Source of the DNA: Bacillota bacterium
GTDB lineage: Bacteria; Bacillota; Clostridia; Christensenellales; CAG-138
NCBI GenBank assembly: GCA_016286445.1
Contig: JAEESS010000011.1
Coordinates: 1 to 47,750, forward strand
Length of the DNA: 47,750 bases
Reading direction: 5' to 3'
The position numbers and the translations under genes are program-made. This document shows positions 24,159 to 32,441 of the stretch, one piece after another. The notes below the pieces were generated by a model that saw only the letters and a program-made list of their open reading frames with translations, was not told where the DNA came from and made no database searches. Position 1 is the stretch's first letter, and each line of letters starts with the position of its first letter.

Positions 24159-26402
24159 TTATTTGTTCTGCGCCGCGTAGTAGTTCATCAGGCAGCCTTC
24201 GAGGATGATCGTCTTTTCGTCCTCGGTGAGCCCCTTCACATACAGCGTGAGGTCCTCGACGGCGCCGTCCTTCCTGATCACCTTTGCGGGAATCTCCTCC
24301 ACGCCGTTTTCGATCGCCGCGCGGATGCCGGGCACGAACACGAAGTCGCCTTCCTCGTACGGGAATGCGTCGCCCTCCTTCAGCGTGAACGGCACGATGC
24401 CCCAGTTGATGCAGTTAGAACGATACCGCTTGGTCGCGTATTCATAGCAGATGTTCGCAAAGCCGCCGAGCACCTTCTGGCAGGACGCCGCCTGTTCGCG
24501 CGCGGAGCCGTCGCCCGGCTTGTTCGCAAACACGCAGGACCCGAACTGGGTGTTCAGAAGAAGCTCGTCCGCATTGCCGACCGCAGAAAGCGCTTTTTGA
24601 AGCTTTTCGGGTTTCTCGCCTGCACGGCGCGCCGCTTCATCCTTTGCGATCGCCTTACTGCGACCGACGTACTCGGGTACTCTGCGGGAGAGTGCAAACT
24701 CGGAAAGGCGGAGCGGGTTGGAGCGATAGGAAGACGTTTCACCGGAGGGAATCAGCTCGTCGGTCGTGGTGACCGGGTCGCGGATGACCGCCGCAAGCTC
24801 CAAAAGCAGGTTATCCGCAAGCGGATACATCTTCGGCCAGTCGGTGATGTTGGGCCCGAGAATGAGCTCTTCTTCGGGATGCGGATGCGCAAAGCCGTTG
24901 TAGCAGCGCTTTGCGTAGACGGAATCGTCGAACTCGTACGGGATATGCTCGGTCTCGTACTCGACGTCGGTCGCAGCGGTGATGTAGCCGCCGTTCCGGG
25001 CAGTCGCCGCGATGGAACGGGAGTCCATCAGCGCCACAACGCTGATCTGTCCTTCGCCGGGCTTGGAGCCTTCGCGGTTCGGGAAGTTACGCGTCGTATG
25101 ACGGAGCGAAAGTCCGTTGTTTGCCGGTACATCGCCCGCGCCGAAGCACGGTCCGCAGAACGACGGCTTGATGACCGCGCCCGCTTCGAGCAGCGCTTCG
25201 GTCTTGCCGTTTCTGGTGAGCGCAAGGCTCGTCGGAACGCTCGTCGGATACACAGAAAGGGAGAAGTAGCCGTTGCCGGTGCTGCCGCCCTTTAAGATGT
25301 CCGCAGCTTCGACGATGTTGTCAAAGAGACCGCCGGAGCAGCCCGCAATGACGCCCTGATTCGCCAGAACGCCCTTGTCGCTGACTTTACTCTGCAAATC
25401 GAGATGCGCCTTCGGGAACTTTTTCTTGGCTTCCTCCTCCACCTTTGCGAGGATCTCCTTCGGATTCTTGAGGAACTCGTGGATCGTGTACGCATTGGAT
25501 GGATGGAACGGCAGTGCGATCATGGACTCGACCTTGTCGAGCTCGATCGTGATCATGGAATCATAGTATGCGCCCTCCGCGGGTTCGAGCTTTTCAAACG
25601 CGTGCGGACGCTTATGGATCTCATAATACTGCTTGATCTCGTCGTCGGTCGCCCAGATCGAGGAAAGGCAGGTCGTCTCGGTCGTCATGACGTCGATGCC
25701 GCTGCGGAAATCGAACGGGAGGTTCTTGAGGCCCGGGCCGACAAATTCGAGGACCTTGTTCTTGACGAGACCTTCGCCGAACGTCGCCTTGACGAGCGCC
25801 AGCGCGACGTCGTGCGGGCCGACGCCCTTCTTCGGCGCGCCGGTGAGGTAGCACAGCACAACCTCCGGAGGCTTAACGTCGTAGGTGTTCTTCAAAAGCT
25901 GCTTGACGAGCTCCGGACCGCCTTCGCCGACGCCCATCGTGCCGAGCGCGCCGTAACGCGTGTGGCTGTCCGAACCGAGGATCATATTGCCGCAGGTGGC
26001 AAGCTCCTCACGCGCGTAGGAATGGATGACGCTCTGGTTTGCCGGAACGTAAATGCCGCCGTATTTCTTTGCCGCCGAAAGTCCGAAGACGTGGTCGTCC
26101 TCGTTGATCGTGCCGCCGACTGCGCAAAGGCTGTTGTGGCAGTTGGTCATGGCGTACGGGATCGGGAACTCCTTGAGACCGCTTGCGCGCGCCGTCTGAA
26201 TGATGCCGACGTAGGTGATGTCATGCGAAACGAGCGCATCGAACCGGATGTGCATAACGCCGCCCTCGTTTGAGAGCGAATGTGCTTCCATGATCTGATA
26301 CGCAATCGTGCCTCTGCGCATCTCCGCTTTGTCGATGCCTTCCGGCGCCGGAACCGGTACGCCGTTTTTCCACTGCATACCCTGTGCGTGATACTGGATC
26401 AT
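24159..26402 (-). CDS. Aconitase-family hydratase, likely the aconitase of this locus
   Basis: A 747-residue 4Fe-4S dehydratase. Iron-sulfur ligands are visible as the cysteine in GVIAGCSGGLFDN and the pair in KPSFCGPCFGAGDVP; GSDSHTRYGALGTMGVGEGG is the substrate/active-site loop; the swivel domain has NTQFGSCVFANKPGDGSARE and a KRYRSNCINWGIVPF segment. The overall type resembles the YbhJ-like hydratase branch rather than AcnA or AcnB. The start at 26402 (ATG ATC CAG) has GGGAGGA 10 bases upstream; upstream ATGs at 26420 and 26444 lack such a site. Position ahead of icd and citD argues for citrate to isocitrate conversion, feeding 2-oxoglutarate and glutamate synthesis. Confidence 0.85.
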   Translation of the reverse strand: MIQYHAQGMQWKNGVPVPAPEGIDKAEMRRGTIAYQIMEAHSLSNEGGVMHIRFDALVSHDITYVGIIQTARASGLKEFPIPYAMTNCHNSLCAVGGTINEDDHVFGLSAAKKYGGIYVPANQSVIHSYAREELATCGNMILGSDSHTRYGALGTMGVGEGGPELVKQLLKNTYDVKPPEVVLCYLTGAPKKGVGPHDVALALVKATFGEGLVKNKVLEFVGPGLKNLPFDFRSGIDVMTTETTCLSSIWATDDEIKQYYEIHKRPHAFEKLEPAEGAYYDSMITIELDKVESMIALPFHPSNAYTIHEFLKNPKEILAKVEEEAKKKFPKAHLDLQSKVSDKGVLANQGVIAGCSGGLFDNIVEAADILKGGSTGNGYFSLSVYPTSVPTSLALTRNGKTEALLEAGAVIKPSFCGPCFGAGDVPANNGLSLRHTTRNFPNREGSKPGEGQISVVALMDSRSIAATARNGGYITAATDVEYETEHIPYEFDDSVYAKRCYNGFAHPHPEEELILGPNITDWPKMYPLADNLLLELAAVIRDPVTTTDELIPSGETSSYRSNPLRLSEFALSRRVPEYVGRSKAIAKDEAARRAGEKPEKLQKALSAVGNADELLLNTQFGSCVFANKPGDGSAREQAASCQKVLGGFANICYEYATKRYRSNCINWGIVPFTLKEGDAFPYEEGDFVFVPGIRAAIENGVEEIPAKVIRKDGAVEDLTLYVKGLTEDEKTIILEGCLMNYYAAQNK

Positions 26403-26518
26403 CGTTTTTTGTCCTCCCATGCTTATTCTGCAAATTTGCGGCACGCGATTCCATACCGCTTCATTACTATTATAAAGACATCAATGTATAATTTCAAATA
26501 TATTTTTTATAATTTTTC

Positions 26519-26533
26519 ATAGAGATTCTCTAT
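26519..26533. promoter_or_regulatory. Palindrome in the AT-rich divergent region between acn and citC
   Basis: ATAGAG-att-CTCTAT, a perfect 6-bp inverted repeat in a very AT-rich stretch (26460-26540). The region would hold the promoter of the aconitase gene on the minus strand. A LysR-type or other operator is possible. Confidence 0.35.
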
Positions 26534-26549
26534 CATTCGCAAAATCTCC

Positions 26550-26579
26550 TTGCATTCGGACATGTGGTTCTGCTATACT
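26550..26579 (+). promoter_or_regulatory. Promoter of citC-citXG-lysR
   Basis: TTGCAT (26550-26555), 18-bp spacer, extended -10 TGcTATACT (TATACT 26574-26579) followed by GAAGGC. The leader is about 115 nt and includes a GCGGC/GCCGC pair just before the start site. Confidence 0.6.
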
Positions 26580-26701
26580 GAAGGCGGCGGAAATTTGCGC
26601 GCTGCTGTTCGGTATTTCGGCGGAAAACCAGAACCTTCGCGCCGTTTTTGCACGTTTATCAGGATTATGCGGCGTCTTTTTGCCGCATTGGGGAGGACAT
26701 C

Positions 26702-27682
26702 TTGGACGTATCGCTGTTTTACACGCCGCTTCCGAAGCGGCTCGAAGCCCGTTATAAAAACTTTCTATCCTCTGCGGATCTTAGGGACGAAGGGGACGCG
26801 GACGTCGTTGCGCTCGCAACGGACGACGATTTCAACGTCGTCGCCTGCGGTGCGCGCGCGGGACATACGCTGAAGCAATTTGCCGTTTCCCCTGATCTCG
26901 AAGGCGAGGGCGTCTTCGCAACGGTGCTCTCGGAGCTCCTGAACGAAGCGGCGCGCGCAGGACAGAAGCGGCTGTTCATCTGCACGAAGCCGAAAAACCG
27001 CGCGATGTTTCAGTCGATGGGATTTTATCCGATCGTGGAAACGCGCGACGCCGTGCTGATGGAGGATCGGAAAAACGGATTCACGGACTATCTCGCCTCT
27101 TTGCCGCGGTATGAGGGCGAATGCGGCGCGATCGTTGTGAACGGCGATCCGTTCACCCGCGGGCATCTGCATCTTTGCGAATACGCCGCGAAGCACTGCG
27201 ACGCGCTGTATGTGTTTTCCGTCTCCGAGCCGGGATCGATGTTTTCGCCGGACGAGCGGTATGAGATGCTGAAGGCGGGCACGGCGCATCTCAAAAACTG
27301 CCATGTCGAGCACACGGACGAATATCTCGTTTCGCGCGAGACCTTCCCCGCCTACTTCATCCGCGACGAGGAGCATGCCGACGCGGTCAAGGCAGACCTC
27401 GATATCGAGCTGTTCCGCAAGCGCATCGCGCCTGCACTGCACATCAAAAAACGCTTCGTCGGCGAAGAACCGTTTTCACCGACCACCCGCGCCTACAACG
27501 AGCGCATGAAGCAGCTTTTGCCCGAGAGCGGCATCGAACTGATCGAGATCCCGCGGCTTGATGCGATCAGCGCCAGCCGCGTCCGCGCTTGCATCCGCGA
27601 AGGAACCCCCGAACAGACCAAGGACCTGGTACCCGAAACGACCTATGCAGCCATCCTCCGTTACGTTGAACGAAATGCTTGA
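26702..27682 (+). CDS. citC: [Citrate (pro-3S)-lyase] ligase CitC
   Basis: Acetylates the thiol of the CitD prosthetic group with acetate and ATP, making active citrate lyase. About 326 residues: an N-terminal GNAT-like domain (to about residue 130: FAVSPDLEGEGVFATVL, NRAMFQSMGFYPI) and a nucleotidyltransferase domain beginning GAIVVNGDPFTRGHLHL, with the HxGH-like motif. The start is TTG at 26702 because GGGGAGG is 5 bases upstream and the N-terminus then matches the family; an ATG at 26648 without a ribosome site would add 18 residues. It overlaps citXG. Confidence 0.9.
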   Translation: MDVSLFYTPLPKRLEARYKNFLSSADLRDEGDADVVALATDDDFNVVACGARAGHTLKQFAVSPDLEGEGVFATVLSELLNEAARAGQKRLFICTKPKNRAMFQSMGFYPIVETRDAVLMEDRKNGFTDYLASLPRYEGECGAIVVNGDPFTRGHLHLCEYAAKHCDALYVFSVSEPGSMFSPDERYEMLKAGTAHLKNCHVEHTDEYLVSRETFPAYFIRDEEHADAVKADLDIELFRKRIAPALHIKKRFVGEEPFSPTTRAYNERMKQLLPESGIELIEIPRLDAISASRVRACIREGTPEQTKDLVPETTYAAILRYVERNA

Positions 27683-28949
27683 CGCGCGCGAACGCCGCGC
27701 AAAAGAACAGTCCGCCATGCTTGCATCGGCGGACGCTTCGTGCTGTCTCGTTTCATTTTCGCTGAACATCGCGGGCGATGTCAAGCGCACGGCGAAGACG
27801 CGGCTGCTGTTCGACGAAGGGCTTCGGGCGTTCGGCGGTCTCGGATACCCCGAACATGCGCGAAAGGTCTTTGACGGCGTGACCGGCACGGAGGCGCTGA
27901 TCCTTCTGCAAGCGGACGCAAGCGAGGTCAAAGCGACGCTCGAGCGGCTCGAAGACGCCTTCCCCGCTGCGCGGCTTTTTGACTTTGACGTGTTGAGCGC
28001 GCAGGGCGAAAAGCTTTCGCGCAGGACCGCGCGCAGATGTCTCGTCTGCGACGGACCCGCCGCGGTCTGCGCCAGGAGCCGCGCGCACGGGCTGGACGCC
28101 GTAAAGGCGGCGACCGACGCGCTTTTGAATGATTTCTGCGCCGATACGCTGGCGTTGACCGCGCATCACGCACTGGAACGCGAGCTTTTCACCACCCCGA
28201 AGCCGGGACTTGTCGACAAGCACAACACCGGTGCGCACACCGATATGGACGCTCCGCTGTTTTTGAAAAGTGCGGCGTCGCTTGTCCCCTATTTCAAAAC
28301 CGCCGTGCGGCTCGGACTTGCGGACGCAGGCATGGCGCCGCTGAAGGCAGCGGGGCTTTTCGCCGAACATGCGATGTTTGCGGCAACGAACGGCGTCAAC
28401 ACGCACAAGGGCATGATCTACTCGATGGGGCTCTTGCTGTACGGCATGGGCAGGGCGCTCAGCTTCGGCGGCGACGCAGTCATGTATGCTTCGGCACTTG
28501 CAAAGACCGACGCGGAAGAGCGTCTTTCACACGCAATGCGGGAACAGGACACGAACGGCGCGAAGGTGTATGCGGATCACGGCGCGCGCGGCGCGGTCGG
28601 CGAGGCGGCGGACGGATTCTTCCACGCGCGGTACTGCGCGGACAGGCTGATCGCGCATCGGGATTCGGACAATCCCGGCGCATTGGCGCTCATCGACGTG
28701 ATGATCGTTCTGAACGACACGAACCTGCTGCACCGCGGCGGCGAGGACGGTCTTGCCTATGTGAAAGAACACGCCGCGGCGATCGCGTTTCTTCCCGAAG
28801 CCGAACGGATTCCGGCGATCGAAGCGCTCGACCGCGAAATGATCGATCGGAACCTCTCCCCCGGCGGCGCGGCGGACATGCTGGCGCTCGGATATCTTCT
28901 TGACGCGTGGCGCGTGCTCTCGAAGAATCTTTGGGAGGTGAGCGCATGA
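27645..28949 (+). CDS. citXG: CitXG fusion: citrate lyase prosthetic-group synthesis and transfer
   Basis: Two enzymes in one chain of about 434 residues. The CitX part (1 to about 165; VTLNEMLDARERRAKEQ, then SRRTARRCLVCDGPAAVCARSRAH) transfers phosphoribosyl-dephospho-CoA to apo-CitD. The CitG part (about 165-434; TPKPGLVDKHNTGAHTDMD, GVNTHKGMIYSMG, and late LNDTNLLHRGG) makes the triphosphoribosyl-dephospho-CoA precursor. The start at 27645 aligns with the CitX N-terminus; an ATG at 27675 that overlaps the citC stop is an alternative. Fusions of these two are known in other bacteria. It overlaps the lysR start by 4 bases. Confidence 0.92.
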   Translation: MQPSSVTLNEMLDARERRAKEQSAMLASADASCCLVSFSLNIAGDVKRTAKTRLLFDEGLRAFGGLGYPEHARKVFDGVTGTEALILLQADASEVKATLERLEDAFPAARLFDFDVLSAQGEKLSRRTARRCLVCDGPAAVCARSRAHGLDAVKAATDALLNDFCADTLALTAHHALERELFTTPKPGLVDKHNTGAHTDMDAPLFLKSAASLVPYFKTAVRLGLADAGMAPLKAAGLFAEHAMFAATNGVNTHKGMIYSMGLLLYGMGRALSFGGDAVMYASALAKTDAEERLSHAMREQDTNGAKVYADHGARGAVGEAADGFFHARYCADRLIAHRDSDNPGALALIDVMIVLNDTNLLHRGGEDGLAYVKEHAAAIAFLPEAERIPAIEALDREMIDRNLSPGGAADMLALGYLLDAWRVLSKNLWEVSA

Positions 28950-29845
28950 CGCTGCAGCAGCTTCGGTATTTCTGCGTGACAGCGGAGGTTCTGCATTACA
29001 CGCGCGCGGCGGCGCTCTTGTATATCTCGCAGCCAAGCCTAAGCTACGCGCTCAGCAAGCTTGAAAAGGAGCTCGGCATGCCGCTCTTTGAACGGCAGGG
29101 CAAGCAGATCGCGCTGACGAAATACGGCGCGGAGTTTCTGCCGTACGCAAAGCGCGCGCTTTCGGAGCTCTCAAAGGGGCAGGAGCGGCTGAAGGAGCTC
29201 AAAGCGCCGGGCGCCGGGATCATCAATCTCGGCTATATCTACAGCGTCAGCTTTTCGGTCCTGCCGGCGTTCGTCGATCGGTTCTATGCGCACCTCGGCA
29301 GCCGTCAGACCGCGTTCCGCTTCCATCAGGGCATGGCGGGCGGACTGATCGAACAGCTTCTGAACGGTTCTCTGGACCTGCTCATTGCGGGCAGACCCGA
29401 GATCGATTCGGTGGAATACCTGCCTGTCGCAAAGCAGGAGCTTCTCCTTGCCGTGCCTGCGTCGCACCGGTTCGCCGAACGCGCGTCGGTTACGCTCGCA
29501 GATGTTTCCGAGGAGCAGTTTATCTCGATCTCGCATGAGGCGGTCATCTACCGCGAGCTTGCCGACAAGTTCAAAAAGGCGTCGTTTTCGCCGAACATCG
29601 TCTTTGAGGCGGACGAGTACAGCTCGATCGCCGCGTCCGTCACGACCGGCGCGGGCGTTGCGATCATGCCGCGTCTGCCGATCCTTGATACGTTCAATCT
29701 GAAGCTCATCCCGTTTTCCGACGTACCGATGACGCGCGAGATCTGTCTTTTGCGCTACCGTCTCCGCACGATGTCCCCCGCCGTACAGAGCGTCTGGGAC
29801 TTTGCAAAGCATGTTTCGGAAGGATACCTCCAACGGACGGAATGA
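28946..29845 (+). CDS. LysR-family transcription regulator
   Basis: A 299-residue LysR protein. The N-terminal winged helix-turn-helix reads MTLQQLRYFCVTAEVLHYTR, then AALLYISQPSLSYALSKLEKELGMPLF; the rest is the periplasmic-binding-protein-like effector domain. The start at 28946 has GGAGGTG 6 bases upstream and overlaps the citXG stop. As the last gene of the citC operon it is a candidate regulator of the citrate genes; the palindrome at 26519-26533 in the acn-citC divergent region could be a target, which is inference. Confidence 0.9.
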   Translation: MTLQQLRYFCVTAEVLHYTRAAALLYISQPSLSYALSKLEKELGMPLFERQGKQIALTKYGAEFLPYAKRALSELSKGQERLKELKAPGAGIINLGYIYSVSFSVLPAFVDRFYAHLGSRQTAFRFHQGMAGGLIEQLLNGSLDLLIAGRPEIDSVEYLPVAKQELLLAVPASHRFAERASVTLADVSEEQFISISHEAVIYRELADKFKKASFSPNIVFEADEYSSIAASVTTGAGVAIMPRLPILDTFNLKLIPFSDVPMTREICLLRYRLRTMSPAVQSVWDFAKHVSEGYLQRTE

Positions 29846-29984
29846 GCGTTTTGCCGCAATTCTGTCCGTTTCGATCCGCATTGCTGAAAAATCCGTTTTT
29901 ATGCTTGCAAAATACACGCCGATATTCTACAATAAAGAGGATATCAGCGAATACTTGATCCGAAACCGGATCGGAGGTGTGATT

Positions 29985-31082
29985 ATGAAAAAAATGCTGA
30001 CCCTTCTCGCCGCCGTGCTGCTGCTTTTTGCCGCCGCATGCGGAGACTCGGTCGTTTCGCCGCACACCGATGCGACGACGCCGACAACCGTGCCTGCCGT
30101 CCCCGCAGAGGATTCTGTTGCCGTATTGACGGTGACCGCCGCGCCGACGCCCGCGCCGACGCCGGAGCCCACGCCCGAGCCGACGGAGGAACCGACGCCG
30201 GAGCCAACGCCCACGCCGGAACCCACGCGTGTGCCGCGGGAGGGCGATTTCAACATCAATTTCCCGGATTATGACACCGGCGTCGACGCCGATTACAGCT
30301 ATCAAAGCGACGACCTTCGCATCGCGATCACGGTGCATCAGGGAACCTTGCGCGATGAAGCACAAAACCGGGATCTGAATGAAACCTATTATATCATGGA
30401 TATCTGGGTCCGGAATATCAACTCGATCCGCACGGCGTTCGGAAAAGGCGATTTCATGACGCATTCCGAACACGGGTACGACTTGGCTGTCCGTGAAAAT
30501 GCGATCCTTGCCGTGAACGGCAGTCAGAGTCAGGGACTCGTTCTGCATCGCGGCGAGCTCTTACAACCGCTCCGCTCGACCGGCAATTGGAATCGTGATT
30601 CCGTCGGTCTGATCTATCGAGATGGTTCCTTCAAGACCTTTTATCTGAGAAAAGAGAGTTTAGACATCGACCAGGAGATTGAAAACGGCGCGCTTTACGG
30701 ATGGCAGTTCGGTCCGATCGTCATCCGCAATTACGAGGCAGGTCCCAACGCGACCAAGTATCACGGCATGGGCTATAAGGCGCGGAATATCCTCGGCTAC
30801 TACGAGCCGGGTCATTATGTATTCTTTACCTGCGACGCAGGTCAAAAATCACAAGGCATGAACGAATTCATGATGCTCGATATGATGAAATCGCTCGGTG
30901 TTAAAGAGGCGTTTAACCTTGACGGAGGAAACAGCACGGTTGTGGTTTTCATGGGCAAGGTCATCAATCAGACGCGTGACAGACCGCTTTTGGATATGCT
31001 CATATTCGGCGAGCACAACGATGACGGCTCGTTCGTCGATCTTTCCACGCTGACGGCGTCGAAATTCCTCGGCAAAGAATAA
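29985..31082 (+). CDS. Phosphodiester glycosidase-family (NAGPA-like) lipoprotein
   Basis: A 365-residue surface lipoprotein. Signal peptide with LLFAAAC, lipid cysteine at about residue 19. A Thr/Pro/Glu linker (about 50-85, repeats of T-P-E-P) precedes a C-terminal phosphodiester glycosidase domain (about 90-365), marked by NAILAVNGSQSQG, the GPIVIRNYEAG strand, and NLDGGNSTVVVFMGKVIN, the most conserved block. Such domains cleave or handle sugar-phosphodiester links in the envelope or in polysaccharides. Start at 29985 with GGAGGTG upstream; the frame is open earlier but without a site. Confidence 0.88.
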   Translation: MKKMLTLLAAVLLLFAAACGDSVVSPHTDATTPTTVPAVPAEDSVAVLTVTAAPTPAPTPEPTPEPTEEPTPEPTPTPEPTRVPREGDFNINFPDYDTGVDADYSYQSDDLRIAITVHQGTLRDEAQNRDLNETYYIMDIWVRNINSIRTAFGKGDFMTHSEHGYDLAVRENAILAVNGSQSQGLVLHRGELLQPLRSTGNWNRDSVGLIYRDGSFKTFYLRKESLDIDQEIENGALYGWQFGPIVIRNYEAGPNATKYHGMGYKARNILGYYEPGHYVFFTCDAGQKSQGMNEFMMLDMMKSLGVKEAFNLDGGNSTVVVFMGKVINQTRDRPLLDMLIFGEHNDDGSFVDLSTLTASKFLGKE

Positions 31083-31095
31083 CATCCCGCAACGT

Positions 31096-31123
31096 AAAAC
31101 GGCAGCGCGCGCTGCCGTTTTTT
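31096..31123. terminator. Bidirectional terminator between the glycosidase and the pepT operon end
   Basis: AAAACGGCAGC (31096-31106), loop GCGC, GCTGCCGTTTT (31111-31121), plus more T residues; perfect 11-bp stem between convergent genes. Confidence 0.9.
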
Positions 31124-31132
31124 ACTGTTCTG

Positions 31133-31320
31133 TCAGACGTCCAGGGTATAAGAAATGCCCGTGATCCTTTCCGTTGCGGTGTCGACGAGAAACTCGATGC
31201 AATACCGTTCATCGACGCGCAGCTTCCCGTCGTCCGTATTCCGGATCTTTGCCGATCCCGTTCCGCACCCAAACAACAGCGCAAGTAAACCGGGAGAAAT
31301 ATCAGCCAACGCTTTTTCAT
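31133..31320 (-). pseudogene. Small lipoprotein gene disrupted by a one-base frameshift
   Basis: From the ATG at 31320 (GGAGG 5 bases upstream) the frame reads MKKRWLIFLPVYL, then leaves sense. Moving by one base near 31280 continues as ALLFGCGTGSAKIRN and runs to a stop at 31133, ending in RITGISYTLDV. Joined, this gives a normal lipoprotein signal peptide with LLFGC and a small mature domain of about 40 residues. Either a real inactivating single-base deletion or a sequence error. Family unknown. Confidence 0.6.
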
Positions 31321-31337
31321 GCAGACCTCCGCCGCTT

Positions 31338-31841
31338 TCATTCACCCTTGCGCTGTTCCGCAAGATGGAAATACCGCGTCGGGATGTGGCAGTAGCCGCC
31401 CGGATTCTTGTCGAGATACTTTTGGTGGTAGAGCTCCGCGGAGAAGTAGTTTTCAAGCGGCTTCACCTCGACCGCAAGCGGCTTACCCTCCTTTTCCTCG
31501 ACCTCCCGGTACACCGTCTCGATCTCCGGAAGCTGACTTTCGTCGGTATAGTAGATGCCGCTGCGGTACTGAATGCCCGCGTCCATGCCCTGCCGGTTCA
31601 CCGAAACGGGGTCGATGACCTGAAAATAGAAGCGTAAAAGCTCCGAAAGCGAAAGCGCGGTCTCGTCGTATGCGACGCGTACGGTCTCCGCGTGCCCGGA
31701 ATTGTCGCATACGTCGCGATAGCTCGGCGCGTGATCCGGACCGTTTGCGTAGCCGACCTCGGTCTCTATGACGCCCTCGAATTGATCGAGGAATTTCTGC
31801 ATGCCCCAGAAGCATCCGCCCGCCAGATAGATCGTTTTCAT
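31338..31841 (-). CDS. msrA: Peptide methionine sulfoxide reductase MsrA
   Basis: Repairs methionine-S-sulfoxide in proteins. The 167-residue protein has the catalytic GGCFWGMQKF with C10 and the conserved TEVGYANG, YRDVC..SGHAETVRV, YYTDESQ, and LENYFSAELYHQKYLDKNPGGYC. The start at 31841 fits the family; it is 2 bases after the preceding stop, so translation is coupled. No MsrB domain follows. Confidence 0.95.
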   Translation of the reverse strand: MKTIYLAGGCFWGMQKFLDQFEGVIETEVGYANGPDHAPSYRDVCDNSGHAETVRVAYDETALSLSELLRFYFQVIDPVSVNRQGMDAGIQYRSGIYYTDESQLPEIETVYREVEEKEGKPLAVEVKPLENYFSAELYHQKYLDKNPGGYCHIPTRYFHLAEQRKGE

Positions 31842-31843
31842 AC

Positions 31844-32431
31844 TTAATCCGCCTTCTTCCATTTCCGCTTCGCGGTCGGACATTTTTCGTCCATAAAGGC
31901 GCGGAAACCCGGAATGTCCATATTTTCAAAGCCGAGCTTACCGAGCACAACGATCTGCCTCTGTCCCGTCCAGAGAAGGAACAGGTTTTCCGTCTCCGTG
32001 ACCTTTTTGAATGAGGGATACAGGAAGCGCAGCTCACTTTTCGACGTCCTGTTGTGCAACTCGATCGCGTCGTCGAAAAAAGCCATTTCGAGCTCCATCT
32101 GCTCCGTTCCGTACGATTCCTGATTCATCCGCATCTGCCGCTTGACGGCCCGTTTCGGCGTAAGCAGCACCCGGACAAGGAGGATCACCCACAGCGCAAT
32201 ACTTCCGGTCAACATCCAAAATGCGGGCTCGGAAGCGAATGATTCGCCGTAATATGTGAATGAACGGATCAGCTGTACCAGATGATAGCACGCATACACA
32301 AAAAAGCATGCGCCTATCACGCAGATCACAATATTCGCAGTTTTGCGCATTGCGCGGAACAGCTCCAGATAGATCTCGCGGCTTGTGTGCAGCGTGTTGG
32401 TAAAGATCGGTTTGCGTTCGTTTTCTTCCAT
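31844..32431 (-). CDS. YcxB-like membrane protein
   Basis: A 195-residue protein with two membrane helices (about 31-53 and 66-86) and a C-terminal domain of the YcxB type (FFDDAIELHNRTSKSELRF, then SFKKVTETENLFLLWTGQRQIVVL). Function of the family is unknown. The ATG at 32431 has AAGGAGG 6 bases upstream; earlier in-frame ATGs lie inside pepT. It sits 10 bases after pepT and 2 bases before msrA. Confidence 0.8.
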   Translation of the reverse strand: MEENERKPIFTNTLHTSREIYLELFRAMRKTANIVICVIGACFFVYACYHLVQLIRSFTYYGESFASEPAFWMLTGSIALWVILLVRVLLTPKRAVKRQMRMNQESYGTEQMELEMAFFDDAIELHNRTSKSELRFLYPSFKKVTETENLFLLWTGQRQIVVLGKLGFENMDIPGFRAFMDEKCPTAKRKWKKAD

Positions 32432-32441
32432 ATGTTCCTCC

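Noticed and set aside
26519-26540. Terminator in the acn-citC divergent region
   Set aside because: The ATAGAG/CTCTAT stem is short, has no T-run on either side, and lies upstream of both genes.
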